Source: Holophagales bacterium
GTDB lineage: Bacteria; Acidobacteriota; Thermoanaerobaculia; Multivoradales; Multivoraceae
Length of the DNA stretch: 51,416 nt
Reading direction: 5' to 3'
Assembly (NCBI GenBank): GCA_009837085.1
Contig: VXUF01000101.1
Location: 1-51,416 of the forward strand
In this document: piece after piece, positions 25,776-34,955 of the stretch
Position numbering within the stretch: the stretch's first letter is position 1
Layout of the letters: the number at the start of each line of letters is the position of its first letter
Program-made: the position numbers and the translations under genes
The notes under the pieces: generated by a model
Databases searched by the model: none
Told to the model about the DNA's origin: nothing
Seen by the model: only the letters and a program-made list of their open reading frames with translations

Positions 25776-28336
25776 GGGTAGTACCCCTTCAACGTGCGAA
25801 TCGACACACCCGGCACGGTCGCGTCGGCTTCGATCTCGCGGAAGCGGCGGTTGCCGCTGGTGTTCGTCGACTGGTAGGTGATCAGGTAGCGGGAGCGCAG
25901 CTCGCCGAGGATGTGGCCGTAGACGCCGGCGAGTTCGCCGACTTCGGCGATGAAGAAGGCGCGGCCGCCGGTCTGGTTGGCGAGCCGGGAGAGGGCGCGC
26001 CTGGCAGGCCCGGGCTGTTTGCCGAGACCGATCGCGTAGACGGCGACGCCGGAGCGCTGGGCGTACTCGAGCGCCTGCTCGAAGCTGAAGCGGCTGCTCT
26101 CGTCCTTGCCGTCGGAGAGCAGCAGCAGGGCGCGCTGGCCCTTGATGCCGTTCAGGTAGTAGAGGCCGAAGACGATCGCGTCGTAGAGCGCGGTGCCGCG
26201 CTCGGCCTTGAGCCCGGCCAGCGAGCCGGCGAGCTTGCCGATGTCGTTCGTGAAGTCTGCGGCCAGATAGGGGTGGTCGTTGAAGGTGACGAGCGCCGCC
26301 CGGTCGCGGGGCGTGATCTCCGTCTGGAACAGGCCGAGCGCGGCCTCGCGGGCGACACCGAGACGCTTGACCATGGAGGCGGAGACGTCGAGCATGACCT
26401 GGAGGTGAACGGGCAGGTCGGTCACTCGCTGGAAGCGGAGGATCTCCTGTGGCGCTCCGTCCTCGAGGATGCGCACCTGGTCCGCGTGCAGCTCCTCGTA
26501 CGGCCGCCCCGAGCGGTGGAGCGCGGTGGCGTAGAGCTCGACGTACTGGATGTCGACGATCTCCAGGTAGTCGGGAGCGTTCACGTAGACCACGGTGTCG
26601 GTCGAGTTGCCGTCGACGAGGTAGGCGGCGGCCCGCAGATAGGTGATTGCGTCGCCCGGCGGCAGCTCGACGAGTTGACTCCAGGGCTCCTGGTACAGGG
26701 TGGCGACCGGCTCGTCGTTGAGGTGAAGCTCAAGGCGTTCCACCAGGTTGCCGTCCGGCACCTGGAGGTCGATCTCGACGTGGACCTCGCCGTCGTAGCG
26801 GACGCCTTCGCGGGGTTCGGCGAAGCGGATCGCGAACCGATTGCGGCCGGCGTTGAGCGAGATCTCGTCGGAGGCGACCTCCGCGCCTTCGGCGTCGTGC
26901 GCGGTGGCGCGCAGGATGTGGACCCGGGGCGTCGAGCCGAGGTCGAGCTCGACCGAGAAGGGCGCCCGCCGCTTGCGGGCGACCTCGTTGCCGTCGAGCC
27001 AGAAGCGCATCTCGGCGACGTCGCCGGTGGCCAGAGTGTCGAAGCGGACGAGGCCGGTCTGGAGCTCGCCGGCCGGCTCGAGGAGTTGCACCGTCGGCAC
27101 GTCGCTGCTGAGAACCGCTTCCGCCTGATCGATGATTTTCTGCACGGCCGGATCGAGCTGGCGCGCGGCGGGCGCTTCCAGGGTCGGCACCTCGAGCGGC
27201 TGCTCCAGGCGGGCGAAGCGGCCGCCGTTCAGGTCCTCGATCTTCAGCACGAGGTGGTAGTCGCCCGGTCGCAGCCGGCGCTCGAAGGAGAGCAGGATGG
27301 GCGGTGCGCCGTTGCTGCCGGCGTGCGCGGCGCCGGCGGCAAGGGGCAGATCGAACTTGTACCGGAAGTTCTCGAACAGATCCTCGCCACGCAGGACCTC
27401 GCCGGTCAGGAAGAAGTTGTAGCTCGACTGGCCGCCAAGCGTGTCGCGCCGCGCGGAGACCGGATCGACCTCGACCGCCGCCTCGACCACCGTCCGCGCC
27501 TGATAGCGAGCCGGAAAGCGCACGTCGAGCGTCGCCTCGAGCGGCTCGGCGTCCTCCGGGACGTCGGTGGTGTAGGACTCGAAGGTCAGCGTCCACTCTG
27601 CCGACGGTGCTTCCGGCACCGCCTCCAGCCGCGAGATCAGGGTGGCGAACTCGAGGCCGTTGCTGCGCATGAGCCAGTTGATCGCGGCCGCCGCAACCTC
27701 GCCGTCCCTGCAGCTCTGGATGTCGCCGGCCGCGGCCTGCGCGCTGACGCCGAAGTCGAGCAGGCGCTCGACGCCGTCCGAGGGGTGCCAGAGTTCGTAG
27801 TGCTGCTGGTTGCCGCGCCGGTAGAAGAGCAGGAAGAACTCGTGGCCCACCCGGTCGCTGTGGCTGTAGAACCAGATCTCGATCGGCCAGGTCACCATCG
27901 TGCACTGGAACTTGATGCGCCCGGACGGTTCGCCGTTCAGCAGCAGCATCCGCGCGCGGTCGGAGCGCGGGCCCTCGAACTCCCGCTCGACGTAGAGCAG
28001 CCGCTCTTCCCAGCGAGCCCGGAGCTCGTTGCGGGGGGTGTCCGGGTACGGGTCGCGGATCCGCCAGAAACGCTCGATCCAGGCCCGCCGCTGGTAGTCC
28101 TGGCTGACCTCGAGGAACGCTTCGCGCTCGGCCTCGGAGATCAGGAAATGGACGTTGGAGAGGAACTCCTTGAACTCGAGCGGCAGGGCCTGCTCGGCGG
28201 CGGCGAGGGCGGCCCGGCGCTCGCGGCGCTCCTTGCGGGTTTCCTGCCGGTTCTCTTGTGCGGCCGCGATGGCCGGGAGGAGGAGTCCCGCCGCCAGGGC
28301 GAGGGCCAAGGCTCGGCGTGCGGGTCGGTTCGGCAA
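25772..28336 (-). CDS. GWxTD and VWFA-related domain protein (first copy)
   Basis: 854 residues from TTG 28336, picked because it gives an ideal signal peptide (MPNRPARRALALALAAG...AAAQ); the open frame upstream to 29017 is antisense to the cysteine desulfurase and not real. Residues 30-150 hold the GWxTD domain: FLISEAEREAFLEV and WIERFWRIRDPYPDTPRNELRARW. Beta-sandwich regions follow (FFLTGEVLRGEDLFENFRY). The C-terminal VWA domain has DVSASM, Thr of GTALYDA and Asp of LLSDGKD, and ends RTLKGYYP. It is the first gene of an operon with its paralogue and maf. The start codon is inferred and not certain. Confidence 0.8.
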   Translation of the reverse strand: MPNRPARRALALALAAGLLLPAIAAAQENRQETRKERRERRAALAAAEQALPLEFKEFLSNVHFLISEAEREAFLEVSQDYQRRAWIERFWRIRDPYPDTPRNELRARWEERLLYVEREFEGPRSDRARMLLLNGEPSGRIKFQCTMVTWPIEIWFYSHSDRVGHEFFLLFYRRGNQQHYELWHPSDGVERLLDFGVSAQAAAGDIQSCRDGEVAAAAINWLMRSNGLEFATLISRLEAVPEAPSAEWTLTFESYTTDVPEDAEPLEATLDVRFPARYQARTVVEAAVEVDPVSARRDTLGGQSSYNFFLTGEVLRGEDLFENFRYKFDLPLAAGAAHAGSNGAPPILLSFERRLRPGDYHLVLKIEDLNGGRFARLEQPLEVPTLEAPAARQLDPAVQKIIDQAEAVLSSDVPTVQLLEPAGELQTGLVRFDTLATGDVAEMRFWLDGNEVARKRRAPFSVELDLGSTPRVHILRATAHDAEGAEVASDEISLNAGRNRFAIRFAEPREGVRYDGEVHVEIDLQVPDGNLVERLELHLNDEPVATLYQEPWSQLVELPPGDAITYLRAAAYLVDGNSTDTVVYVNAPDYLEIVDIQYVELYATALHRSGRPYEELHADQVRILEDGAPQEILRFQRVTDLPVHLQVMLDVSASMVKRLGVAREAALGLFQTEITPRDRAALVTFNDHPYLAADFTNDIGKLAGSLAGLKAERGTALYDAIVFGLYYLNGIKGQRALLLLSDGKDESSRFSFEQALEYAQRSGVAVYAIGLGKQPGPARRALSRLANQTGGRAFFIAEVGELAGVYGHILGELRSRYLITYQSTNTSGNRRFREIEADATVPGVSIRTLKGYYP

Positions 28337-28399
28337 CGGAGTTCTCGTACGAGGCGCGGTAACGTGATCGTCAAGCGTATCTCCGGGTGCCGGCGACCG

Positions 28400-28405
28400 T
28401 AGAAT
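28400..28405 (+). promoter_or_regulatory. Possible -10 box very close to a start codon
   Basis: TAGAAT ends 9 bases before the ATG of the cysteine desulfurase, and no ribosome binding site lies between them. If used, the message would be nearly leaderless. There is no good -35 hexamer. Confidence 0.3.
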
Positions 28406-28414
28406 CGGGCCGCC

Positions 28415-29578
28415 ATGCGCGACGTTCCCGTCTACCTCGACCACAACGCGACGACACCGCTCGATCCGCGGGTCGCCGAGGCCATGCTGCCCTGGCTGGG
28501 CGGCCGGCACGGCAATCCGTCTTCGGTCCACTCGTTCGGACGGGCGGCGCGGGCAGCGGTGGACCTGGCCCGGGAACAGGTCGCCGACCTGATCGGGGCG
28601 GCGGCGCCCGAGGTCGCCTTCATGGGTTCGGGTACGGAGGCGAACAACGCGGTGCTCATGTCCGTCTTCGACGACAGCACGGGCGGGCATCTGGTCATCT
28701 CGGAGCTGGAGCATCCGTCGATCCAGCGCGCGGCGGACCGGCTCGAGAACTCGGGCGTCGAGGTGACCCGGCTTCGCCCGGGGGCGGACGGCGTCGTCGA
28801 CGCCGGCGCCGTGGCGGACGCCCTGCGTCCCGGCACGCGGCTCGCCTGCCTGATGCTGGCGAACAACGAGCTCGGCACGCTGCAGCCGGTCGCCGGGGCG
28901 GCTGACGCCTGCCGGGAACGCGGCGTGCCGTTGCTCTGCGACGCGGTGCAGGCGGCGGGCAAGCATCCGGTCGACGTGAACTCGCTCGGCACCGACTACC
29001 TGGTCGTGGCGGCGCACAAGTTCAACGGCCCGGTTGGGGCAGCGGCGCTGTGGGTCCGCGAGGGGGCCGGGTTCGAACCGCTGATCCTCGGCGGCGGCCA
29101 GGAGCGGCAGCGGCGCGCCGGCACGGAGAACGTGGCGGCCCTGGTCGGCTTCGGCGCTTGTGCCGCGCTGGCGTCAAGCGAACTTGACCACCGGATCGAT
29201 CGCCTGAGCCGCCTGCGTGATGGCCTGGAGACCGGCCTGGCCGGAATCCCGGACAGCCGTCTCCACTGCGCGTCGTCGCCGCGGCTGCCGCACACGACGC
29301 ACGTCGCGTTCCCGGGGCTGGTCGGCGAGGAACTCGTCGTTCGCCTCGACCTGGCGGGCTTCGCGGTCTCGACCGGGGCCGCCTGCGCCTCCGGCGTGGT
29401 CGAGCCCAGCCGAACCCTGCTGGCGATGGGGGTGTCGCCGGAGGAGGCGATCGCGTCCGTCCGCATCAGCCTGGGAACGTCGAACGATGAGGCCGAGATC
29501 GACCGCTTCCTGCCGGTGCTGGGGCGCGAGGTCGAGGCGCTGCGGGCGCTCTCGGCCGAACCGGTGGCTGCACGATGA
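28415..29578 (+). CDS. Cysteine desulfurase (NifS/IscS class)
   Basis: 387 residues. A PLP enzyme that takes sulfur from cysteine and holds it as a persulfide. Seen: YLDHNATTPLDP, GNPSSVHSFGR, FMGSGTEANN, ELEHPSIQ, CDAVQAAGK, the PLP lysine in AAHKFNGPVG and the active cysteine in GAACASG, with SVRISLG near the end. All positions needed for activity are kept. Its stop overlaps the start of mnmA by ATGA, so the sulfur probably goes mainly to tRNA thiolation, as in other bacteria with a linked desulfurase and MnmA. The exact subtype (IscS, NifS or a dedicated one) cannot be fixed. Confidence 0.9.
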   Translation: MRDVPVYLDHNATTPLDPRVAEAMLPWLGGRHGNPSSVHSFGRAARAAVDLAREQVADLIGAAAPEVAFMGSGTEANNAVLMSVFDDSTGGHLVISELEHPSIQRAADRLENSGVEVTRLRPGADGVVDAGAVADALRPGTRLACLMLANNELGTLQPVAGAADACRERGVPLLCDAVQAAGKHPVDVNSLGTDYLVVAAHKFNGPVGAAALWVREGAGFEPLILGGGQERQRRAGTENVAALVGFGACAALASSELDHRIDRLSRLRDGLETGLAGIPDSRLHCASSPRLPHTTHVAFPGLVGEELVVRLDLAGFAVSTGAACASGVVEPSRTLLAMGVSPEEAIASVRISLGTSNDEAEIDRFLPVLGREVEALRALSAEPVAAR

Positions 29579-30663
29579 CTCTCACCGCGGTCGCGATGAG
29601 CGGCGGCCTCGACTCGTCCGTGGCAGCGCTCCTCCTCGAACGGCGGGGCGTACCGGTCGTCGGACTGTCCATGCTCCTTTGGGACCGCTCGCAGCAGGTC
29701 CGCCACGGGCGCTGCTGCGGCTCGCTCGATCTCGGCGACGCGCGGCGGGTGGCCGAGCAGATCGGCTTGCCGCACTACACCCTGCGCATGGACGGCGAGT
29801 TCCGCCGGCACGTGGTCGACCCCTTCGTCGACAGCTACGTCGGCGGCCGCACTCCCAGCCCCTGCATCTCCTGCAACACGGAGATCAAGTTCGAGGCGTT
29901 CCGGGAGCGTGCGCGGCGGCTCGGGGCCGGGCGCATCGCCACCGGTCACTATGCCCGCATCCGCCGTGGCAATGACGGACTGTACGAGCTGCATACCGCC
30001 ATCGACACGTCCAAGGACCAGAGTTACTTTCTGTTCGAACTGACCCAGGAGCAGCTCTCACGGGCGGTGTTTCCGCTCGGCGAGCTGACGAAGACGGAAG
30101 TGCGCGAGTTGGCTCGGGAAGCGAGGCTCGCCGTCGCCGAGAAAGGCGAGAGCATGGAGATCTGCTTCGTCGACCGGGGCGTGCGGGAGTTCGTCGAGAG
30201 CGAGCGCCCCGAGTTGCCGCGGGTGCCCGCCCGGATAACGACGACCGGCGGCGAGGAACTGGGCGAAGGCGCACCGACCTACCGTTACACCGTCGGGCAG
30301 CGGCGCGGCCTGGGCGTCACCGCCGGCCGCCGGCTCTACGTGCTCGACGTGCAGCCGGAGACGAACCGCGTCGTCGTCGGCGACCGCGACGAGTTGCTGG
30401 CGCCCGGCCTCGTCGGCCGCGGCCTGCACTGGATCGCGGGCGAGCCGCCACGGCCGACCGCCGGTGGCGTGGAGGTGCAGGTCCGCATCCGCTCGCGGCA
30501 TCCCGGCGTCGCGGCGACGGTCGAGAGCGGTGGTTGCACCTCCTGCCGCGTCGAGTTCAGCGAGCCCCAGGCCGGCGTAGCGCCGGGCCAGGCGGCGGTG
30601 TTCTATCGCGGCACTCAGGTGCTCGGCGGCTGCTGGATCGAAAGCCCGCTCGGCACGGTCTAG
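29575..30663 (+). CDS. mnmA: tRNA-specific 2-thiouridylase MnmA
   Basis: 362 residues, normal length. It thiolates U34 of tRNAs for Lys, Glu and Gln with ATP and a persulfide donor. Visible: the PP-loop SGGLDSSVAA, the first catalytic Cys in RTPSPCISCN, ATGHYARI, KDQSYFLFEL, the second Cys in ESMEICFVDRG, and the C-terminal YTVGQRRGLGV and LYVLDVQPETN. Coupled by ATGA overlap to the cysteine desulfurase. Its stop TAG interlocks with that of the convergent rsmI in CTAG (30660-30663). Confidence 0.96.
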   Translation: MTLTAVAMSGGLDSSVAALLLERRGVPVVGLSMLLWDRSQQVRHGRCCGSLDLGDARRVAEQIGLPHYTLRMDGEFRRHVVDPFVDSYVGGRTPSPCISCNTEIKFEAFRERARRLGAGRIATGHYARIRRGNDGLYELHTAIDTSKDQSYFLFELTQEQLSRAVFPLGELTKTEVRELAREARLAVAEKGESMEICFVDRGVREFVESERPELPRVPARITTTGGEELGEGAPTYRYTVGQRRGLGVTAGRRLYVLDVQPETNRVVVGDRDELLAPGLVGRGLHWIAGEPPRPTAGGVEVQVRIRSRHPGVAATVESGGCTSCRVEFSEPQAGVAPGQAAVFYRGTQVLGGCWIESPLGTV

Positions 30664-31385
30664 CTGCTACGACGGCCGCCGACCACGACCGTCACCTCAC
30701 CGCGCAGCTTGCCACGCTCCGTGACCCGAGCCGCGACCTCGGCCAGCGAGCCCCGCAGCACCTCCTCGTGCAGCTTCGTCAGTTCGCGAGCCACGGCCGC
30801 CTCGCGCGCCTCACCGAAGACGGCCGCCGCGTCCGCCAGTGAGGCGGCGGCGCGCTGCGGCGACTCGAAGAAGACGACGGTGTGCGGGAGTTCGGCGTGG
30901 GCCTCGAAGAAGCGCCGGCGCTTTCCCTGCCTCGGCGGCGGAAAGCCGAGGAATGTGAACGGATAGGGCGGCAGGCCGGAGACGACGAGCGCGGCCAGGA
31001 TCGCCGACGGTCCGGGCAGACCCTCGACCGCGATGTTCTTCGCGACCGCGGCGCGGGCGAGACGAAAGCCCGGGTCGGAGACGAGTGGGGTGCCGGCGTC
31101 GGAGACCAGCGCCACGGTGGCCCCCTGCTCGAGCCGCTCCAGCAGGCGGCCGATCTGCCGGTCCTCGTTGTGATCGTGGAGCGGCAGCATCGGCGGCCGC
31201 CGGTCCCTGCCGCTCGCTCCGAGGCTCTGGAACAGCCGGCCGGTGCGGCGGGTGTCCTCGCAGGCGATCAGGTCGGCGGAGAGCAGCGCTTCGCGGGCGC
31301 GCGGCGAGAGATCGGCGAGGTTGCCGATCGGCGTGGCGACGATGCGCAGCCGGCCGGCGGTCGACGCCGGCTCGTCCCCGCTCAC
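30660..31385 (-). CDS. rsmI: 16S rRNA (cytidine-1402-2'-O)-methyltransferase RsmI
   Basis: 241 residues from GTG 31385, which overlaps the stop of the transglycosylase gene by GTGA. The SAM-dependent tetrapyrrole-methylase fold is clear: IVATPIGNLADLSPRA, ACEDTRRTGRL, VALVSDAGTPLVSDPGFRL, LPGPSAILAALVVSGLP, FFESPQR and ARELTKLHEEVLRG. It methylates the ribose of C1402 in the ribosomal decoding centre. The length is slightly short of the usual 280 because the small C-terminal domain is missing or reduced, which is common. Confidence 0.95.
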   Translation of the reverse strand: MSGDEPASTAGRLRIVATPIGNLADLSPRAREALLSADLIACEDTRRTGRLFQSLGASGRDRRPPMLPLHDHNEDRQIGRLLERLEQGATVALVSDAGTPLVSDPGFRLARAAVAKNIAVEGLPGPSAILAALVVSGLPPYPFTFLGFPPPRQGKRRRFFEAHAELPHTVVFFESPQRAAASLADAAAVFGEAREAAVARELTKLHEEVLRGSLAEVAARVTERGKLRGEVTVVVGGRRSS

Positions 31386-33631
31386 AGGCCGCCCGGGTCC
31401 TGTCCGTAGAGGTCGTGGTACTGCGCCACGTTGTACAGGACGCGCTCCAGGTAATTCCGGGTCTCGCGGAAGCCGACCTTCGTGAAGTACTCGTCGGCGC
31501 CGCTGGTGTAGCAGTGCCGCTGCCAGAGCGCGGCCTGGGCCTCGCCGGCGTTGTAGGCGGCCAGGATGACGTGCTGCTCGTTGCCGAACAGCGCGCGTAG
31601 CTCCGCCAGGTAGGAGGCGCCGAGCTCGACCGCGAGTGCCGGATTCTCGAGTTCGCGCGGGGTCGAGAGCGGCCGGCCGGCATTCGCCGCAAGCCGCGCC
31701 GCGGTGGGGTAGACGAACTGCATCAGGCCGCGCGCCGAGGCCGCCGACACCGCCTGGTGATCGAAGCGGCTCTCCTGGCGCATGATCCCGGCGATCAGGA
31801 AGGGGTCCAGGTCGCGGCGGGCGGCGGCGGCGGCGATCAGGTCGCCGTAGGCGTCGGGGTAGAGCGCGCGGCGCATGGTCACCGGGTAGAGGGGTTCGGG
31901 CACGCGGCGCGGCGCCCTCTGGGCCAGGATCTCGGCGATCAGCAGGGCGCGCCGCGGCCGGGTCTCCGCCAACCCCTCGGCCGCGGTCAGGGCCAGCCTC
32001 GGGCTGGCCACCGGGAAGTGCCGGTCGACGACCTCGGCCGCGTCGCCCCAGAGACCGAGGGCGAGCAGCAGTTCCTGCGGGTTCGAGGCGGTCCGGTCCC
32101 ACAGCGGCCACTCGCTGGGCGGCACGCCCCGGAGGCCGAAGAAGGTGCGCACCGCGGGATCGGTCGCGAGGCGGCCCTGGAGGGTCTGACGCGCTGCCTC
32201 CGCTTCGTCGCCCTGCCGGCCGTAGAGGAGCCAGGCCCGATAGAGCCGTGCCGGGTCCTCCGATCGGGCGAAGCCGGCGGCAATGGGCTGGACGTACGCT
32301 CTCAAGGTCTCGGCGGCGAGACGCTTCTCGGCTTCGCGAGCAAGCGGGTGGAAGAGGTCGCCGGCAAGCAGGTCCGCATAGCCCGTGATGGCGCGGTCAA
32401 GCGCGCCGCGGGCCTCGTCGAGCCGGCTCCGCCAGTAGCGGACTTCGAAGTCGACGCTGCGGCTGGCCCGGATGGCGTCGCTGAGCCAGTCGCCGGCGCG
32501 GTCCGTGCGGCCCTGGACGATGTCGGAGGCGGCGAGGAAGAGGCTGCCGCGCGCCGATACCGCGCGGTCGTGCCGGAGCTGGAGCAGCACGGAGTAGAGA
32601 TCGAGCGCTTCGTCCTCGAGCCCGCGCCGCCACTCGAGGCGCAGGGCGCCCAGCAGCGCCGCCACGGAGAAGTTGCCCTGGGGGTCGGCCAGGTAGGCGC
32701 GGCGGTAGTCGGCGGCTGCTGCTATCCAGTCGCCGGAGAGTTCTTCCGACCGCGCCTTCTGGTAGAGCGCCTGCCCGGAGTGGCGCGGTGAGGACACGTT
32801 GGCGGCCAGCAGTTCATAGTGCCGGGCGGCGTCTTCCAGCCGGCCCTGCCGGAAGTGGCTGCGCGCCCACCGGTAGTGGATCTCGAAGTCGGACGTCGAC
32901 TGCACCTCCAGGTCGACGACGATCTGGCCCAGGAGTTCGTTCGAGCGATCGAAGACGCCGTGTTCGTGGAAGGTGTTGCCGAGCAGCAGCACCTCCTGGC
33001 GGTTGTCCAGGGCGGGGCGCAGCCGGTGCAGGCGGTCCGCCGCCTCGAAGGCGACCAGGTCGTTGGCTCGTTCCCGGAGCAGGCTGATCAGCGCGCCCGC
33101 CCCCTCGTCCAGCTCGCCGGCCGCGAGGCTGCACTTCGCCCGGCTGAGGGTCAGCAGGCGACGTTCCGGCGCCGGCAGGCGCGACATCGGGATGCCGCGC
33201 AGGAGCCGGCAGTCGCCGCCGCGCTCGAGGCTGGTGGCAAGCAGTTCGGCGGCCGGCTGCACCAGGACGCGTGGCGGCTGGTCGCCGAGCATGGTGGCCG
33301 CGACGCCGGCGGCGATCTCCGGGTAGCCGAGTCGCGTTTGGCCCAGGGCCAGCCGATAGCGCGCCCACGGCTCCAGCGCTGGCGTTTCGGTCAGGCAGGT
33401 CGCGAAGGCCTCCGACGCCGTCTCGAGCTGCTCGAGCTCTTCCAGCAGGTGGCCCTCCAGGTAGCAGAGACCGTGACTCGCCCCGAGGTCGGGTACTTCG
33501 GCTCGAAGCCGCCGCGTCTCCTCCAGTGCGGCATCGGTCTGGCCAGCCGCCTGGAGTTCAACCAGCTGGATGCGCGGATCCTGGGCCACGGCCAGGGCCA
33601 GGAGCGGCAGCGTCCAGAGCTGGAGGGCCAT
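31382..33631 (-). CDS. Soluble lytic murein transglycosylase (Slt70-like)
   Basis: 749 residues from ATG 33631; the open frame goes on to 33838 but that part overlaps the prfA leader and has no homology. A signal peptide (MALQLWTLPLLALAVAQ) starts it. Residues 20-560 are TPR-like helical repeats, as in the Slt70 ring. The C-terminal SLT domain has the catalytic Glu in GIMRQESRFD, then SASARGLMQF, ELGASYLAELRALFG, ILAAYNAGEAQAALW and ETRNYLERV. It cleaves peptidoglycan to 1,6-anhydromuropeptides in the periplasm. Coupled to rsmI by GTGA; divergent from prfA. Confidence 0.9.
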   Translation of the reverse strand: MALQLWTLPLLALAVAQDPRIQLVELQAAGQTDAALEETRRLRAEVPDLGASHGLCYLEGHLLEELEQLETASEAFATCLTETPALEPWARYRLALGQTRLGYPEIAAGVAATMLGDQPPRVLVQPAAELLATSLERGGDCRLLRGIPMSRLPAPERRLLTLSRAKCSLAAGELDEGAGALISLLRERANDLVAFEAADRLHRLRPALDNRQEVLLLGNTFHEHGVFDRSNELLGQIVVDLEVQSTSDFEIHYRWARSHFRQGRLEDAARHYELLAANVSSPRHSGQALYQKARSEELSGDWIAAAADYRRAYLADPQGNFSVAALLGALRLEWRRGLEDEALDLYSVLLQLRHDRAVSARGSLFLAASDIVQGRTDRAGDWLSDAIRASRSVDFEVRYWRSRLDEARGALDRAITGYADLLAGDLFHPLAREAEKRLAAETLRAYVQPIAAGFARSEDPARLYRAWLLYGRQGDEAEAARQTLQGRLATDPAVRTFFGLRGVPPSEWPLWDRTASNPQELLLALGLWGDAAEVVDRHFPVASPRLALTAAEGLAETRPRRALLIAEILAQRAPRRVPEPLYPVTMRRALYPDAYGDLIAAAAARRDLDPFLIAGIMRQESRFDHQAVSAASARGLMQFVYPTAARLAANAGRPLSTPRELENPALAVELGASYLAELRALFGNEQHVILAAYNAGEAQAALWQRHCYTSGADEYFTKVGFRETRNYLERVLYNVAQYHDLYGQDPGGL

Positions 33632-33752
33632 AAGATCCGTAAACCGGGGAACGCCGTTGGTGATTCCGGCGGCGCCTTCTCGTGATCCTGAAGGGCGACG
33701 GCGCCGCTTCCGTGTCAGGATAGCGAGAGTTGCCCCTTTGGGGTTAGCCGCG

Positions 33753-33774
33753 GCGCCGGCGGAGAAGCCGGCGC
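33753..33774 (+). promoter_or_regulatory. Perfect hairpin before prfA
   Basis: GCGCCGGC (33753-33760) and GCCGGCGC (33767-33774) form an 8-bp stem with a GGAGAA loop, ending just before the GGGGA ribosome binding site and the ATG at 33787. It could modulate initiation of prfA, or be one copy of a dispersed palindrome (compare 47543-47560). Confidence 0.4.
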
Positions 33775-33786
33775 GGGGATACGACG

Positions 33787-34872
33787 ATGCTCGGAAAACT
33801 CGAACAGATTGAGCAGACGTACGACGAGCTGACGGCAAAGCTCGCCGATCCGGACGTGCTCGCCAATCCCGGTGTCTTTCGTGACACGAGCCGGGCGCTG
33901 GCGGAACTGAACCCGGTGGTCGAGCTGTACCAGCGGTACAAGAAGACGCGGGACGAGCTCGATCAGACGGCGCAACTGCTCGGCGAACTCCAGCGCGGCG
34001 ACGACATGTACGAGATGGCGGCGGAGGAGAAGGGCCTGCTCGAGGAGACGCTCGCGTCCATCGAGGAGACGATGAAGGAGGAGCTCGCGCCGAAGGACCC
34101 CAACGAGAAACGCAACGCGGTTCTTGAGATCCGCGCCGGCACCGGCGGCGACGAGGCGACGCTGTTCGCGGCCGAGCTGTTCCGGATGTACAGCCGCTAC
34201 GCTGACGACCACGGCTGGAAGGTCGACATCCTCGACCTGTCCGAGTCCGGCATCCGGGGCATCAAGGAGGTTTCGGCGATCGTCGAGGGCCGCGGCGCGT
34301 TCGCCACGCTGCGCTACGAGGCCGGCGTGCACCGCGTGCAGCGGGTCCCCGAGACGGAGGCTTCCGGGCGCATTCACACGTCGGCGGTGACGGTCGCGGT
34401 GCTGCCGGAAGCCGAGGACATCGAGATCGAGATCGAGCCCTCCGACCTGCGCGTGGACACCTACTGCGCGTCCGGCCCCGGCGGTCAGGGCGTCAACACG
34501 ACCTACTCGGCGGTCCGGTTGACCCACCAGCCGACGGGTCTGGTCGTCACCTGCCAGGACGAGCGCAGTCAGATCAAGAACAAGGCGAAGGCGATGCGGG
34601 TGCTCAGGAGCCGCCTGCTCGAGATCGAGGAGGCGAGGGCCAGCGCCGAAATGGGAGAGGAGCGCCGGCGGATGGTCGGCAGCGGGGACCGCTCGGAGAA
34701 GATCCGCACCTACAACTTCCCCCAGAACCGCGTCACGGACCACCGCGCCGGCTTGTCCGTGCACAAGCTGCCATCGATCCTCGAGGGTGACCTCGAACCG
34801 TTGATCGTTCCGCTGCAGCAGCACTTCGAGGCGGAGCGGCTGCGGCGGACGGGCGACGCCGACCCGGTCTGA
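33787..34872 (+). CDS. prfA: Peptide chain release factor 1
   Basis: 361 residues, standard for RF1, which reads UAA and UAG and releases the peptide. Seen: [39 protein letters not shown] with the P-x-T codon-recognition motif as [12 protein letters not shown] containing the GGQ tripeptide, and the C-terminal [15 protein letters not shown] stops are frequent in this window, matching the need for RF1. The next gene, prmC, methylates the Gln of GGQ; this gene order is common in bacteria. Confidence 0.97.
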   Translation: MLGKLEQIEQTYDELTAKLADPDVLANPGVFRDTSRALAELNPVVELYQRYKKTRDELDQTAQLLGELQRGDDMYEMAAEEKGLLEETLASIEETMKEELAPKDPNEKRNAVLEIRAGTGGDEATLFAAELFRMYSRYADDHGWKVDILDLSESGIRGIKEVSAIVEGRGAFATLRYEAGVHRVQRVPETEASGRIHTSAVTVAVLPEAEDIEIEIEPSDLRVDTYCASGPGGQGVNTTYSAVRLTHQPTGLVVTCQDERSQIKNKAKAMRVLRSRLLEIEEARASAEMGEERRRMVGSGDRSEKIRTYNFPQNRVTDHRAGLSVHKLPSILEGDLEPLIVPLQQHFEAERLRRTGDADPV

Positions 34873-34955
34873 GCGCGTCGCCGCCAGCGAAGCCCCCGCC
34901 AGGGGCTACCCGCATCGTCGATCTCCTCGACGCGGGTCAGGAGCACCTGGCCGGC

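Noticed and set aside
23028..28402. Two frames of over 800 codons on the plus strand (23028-25781 and 25913-28402)
   Set aside because: Antisense to the GWxTD-VWA genes, whose motifs are intact; no motif in the plus frames.
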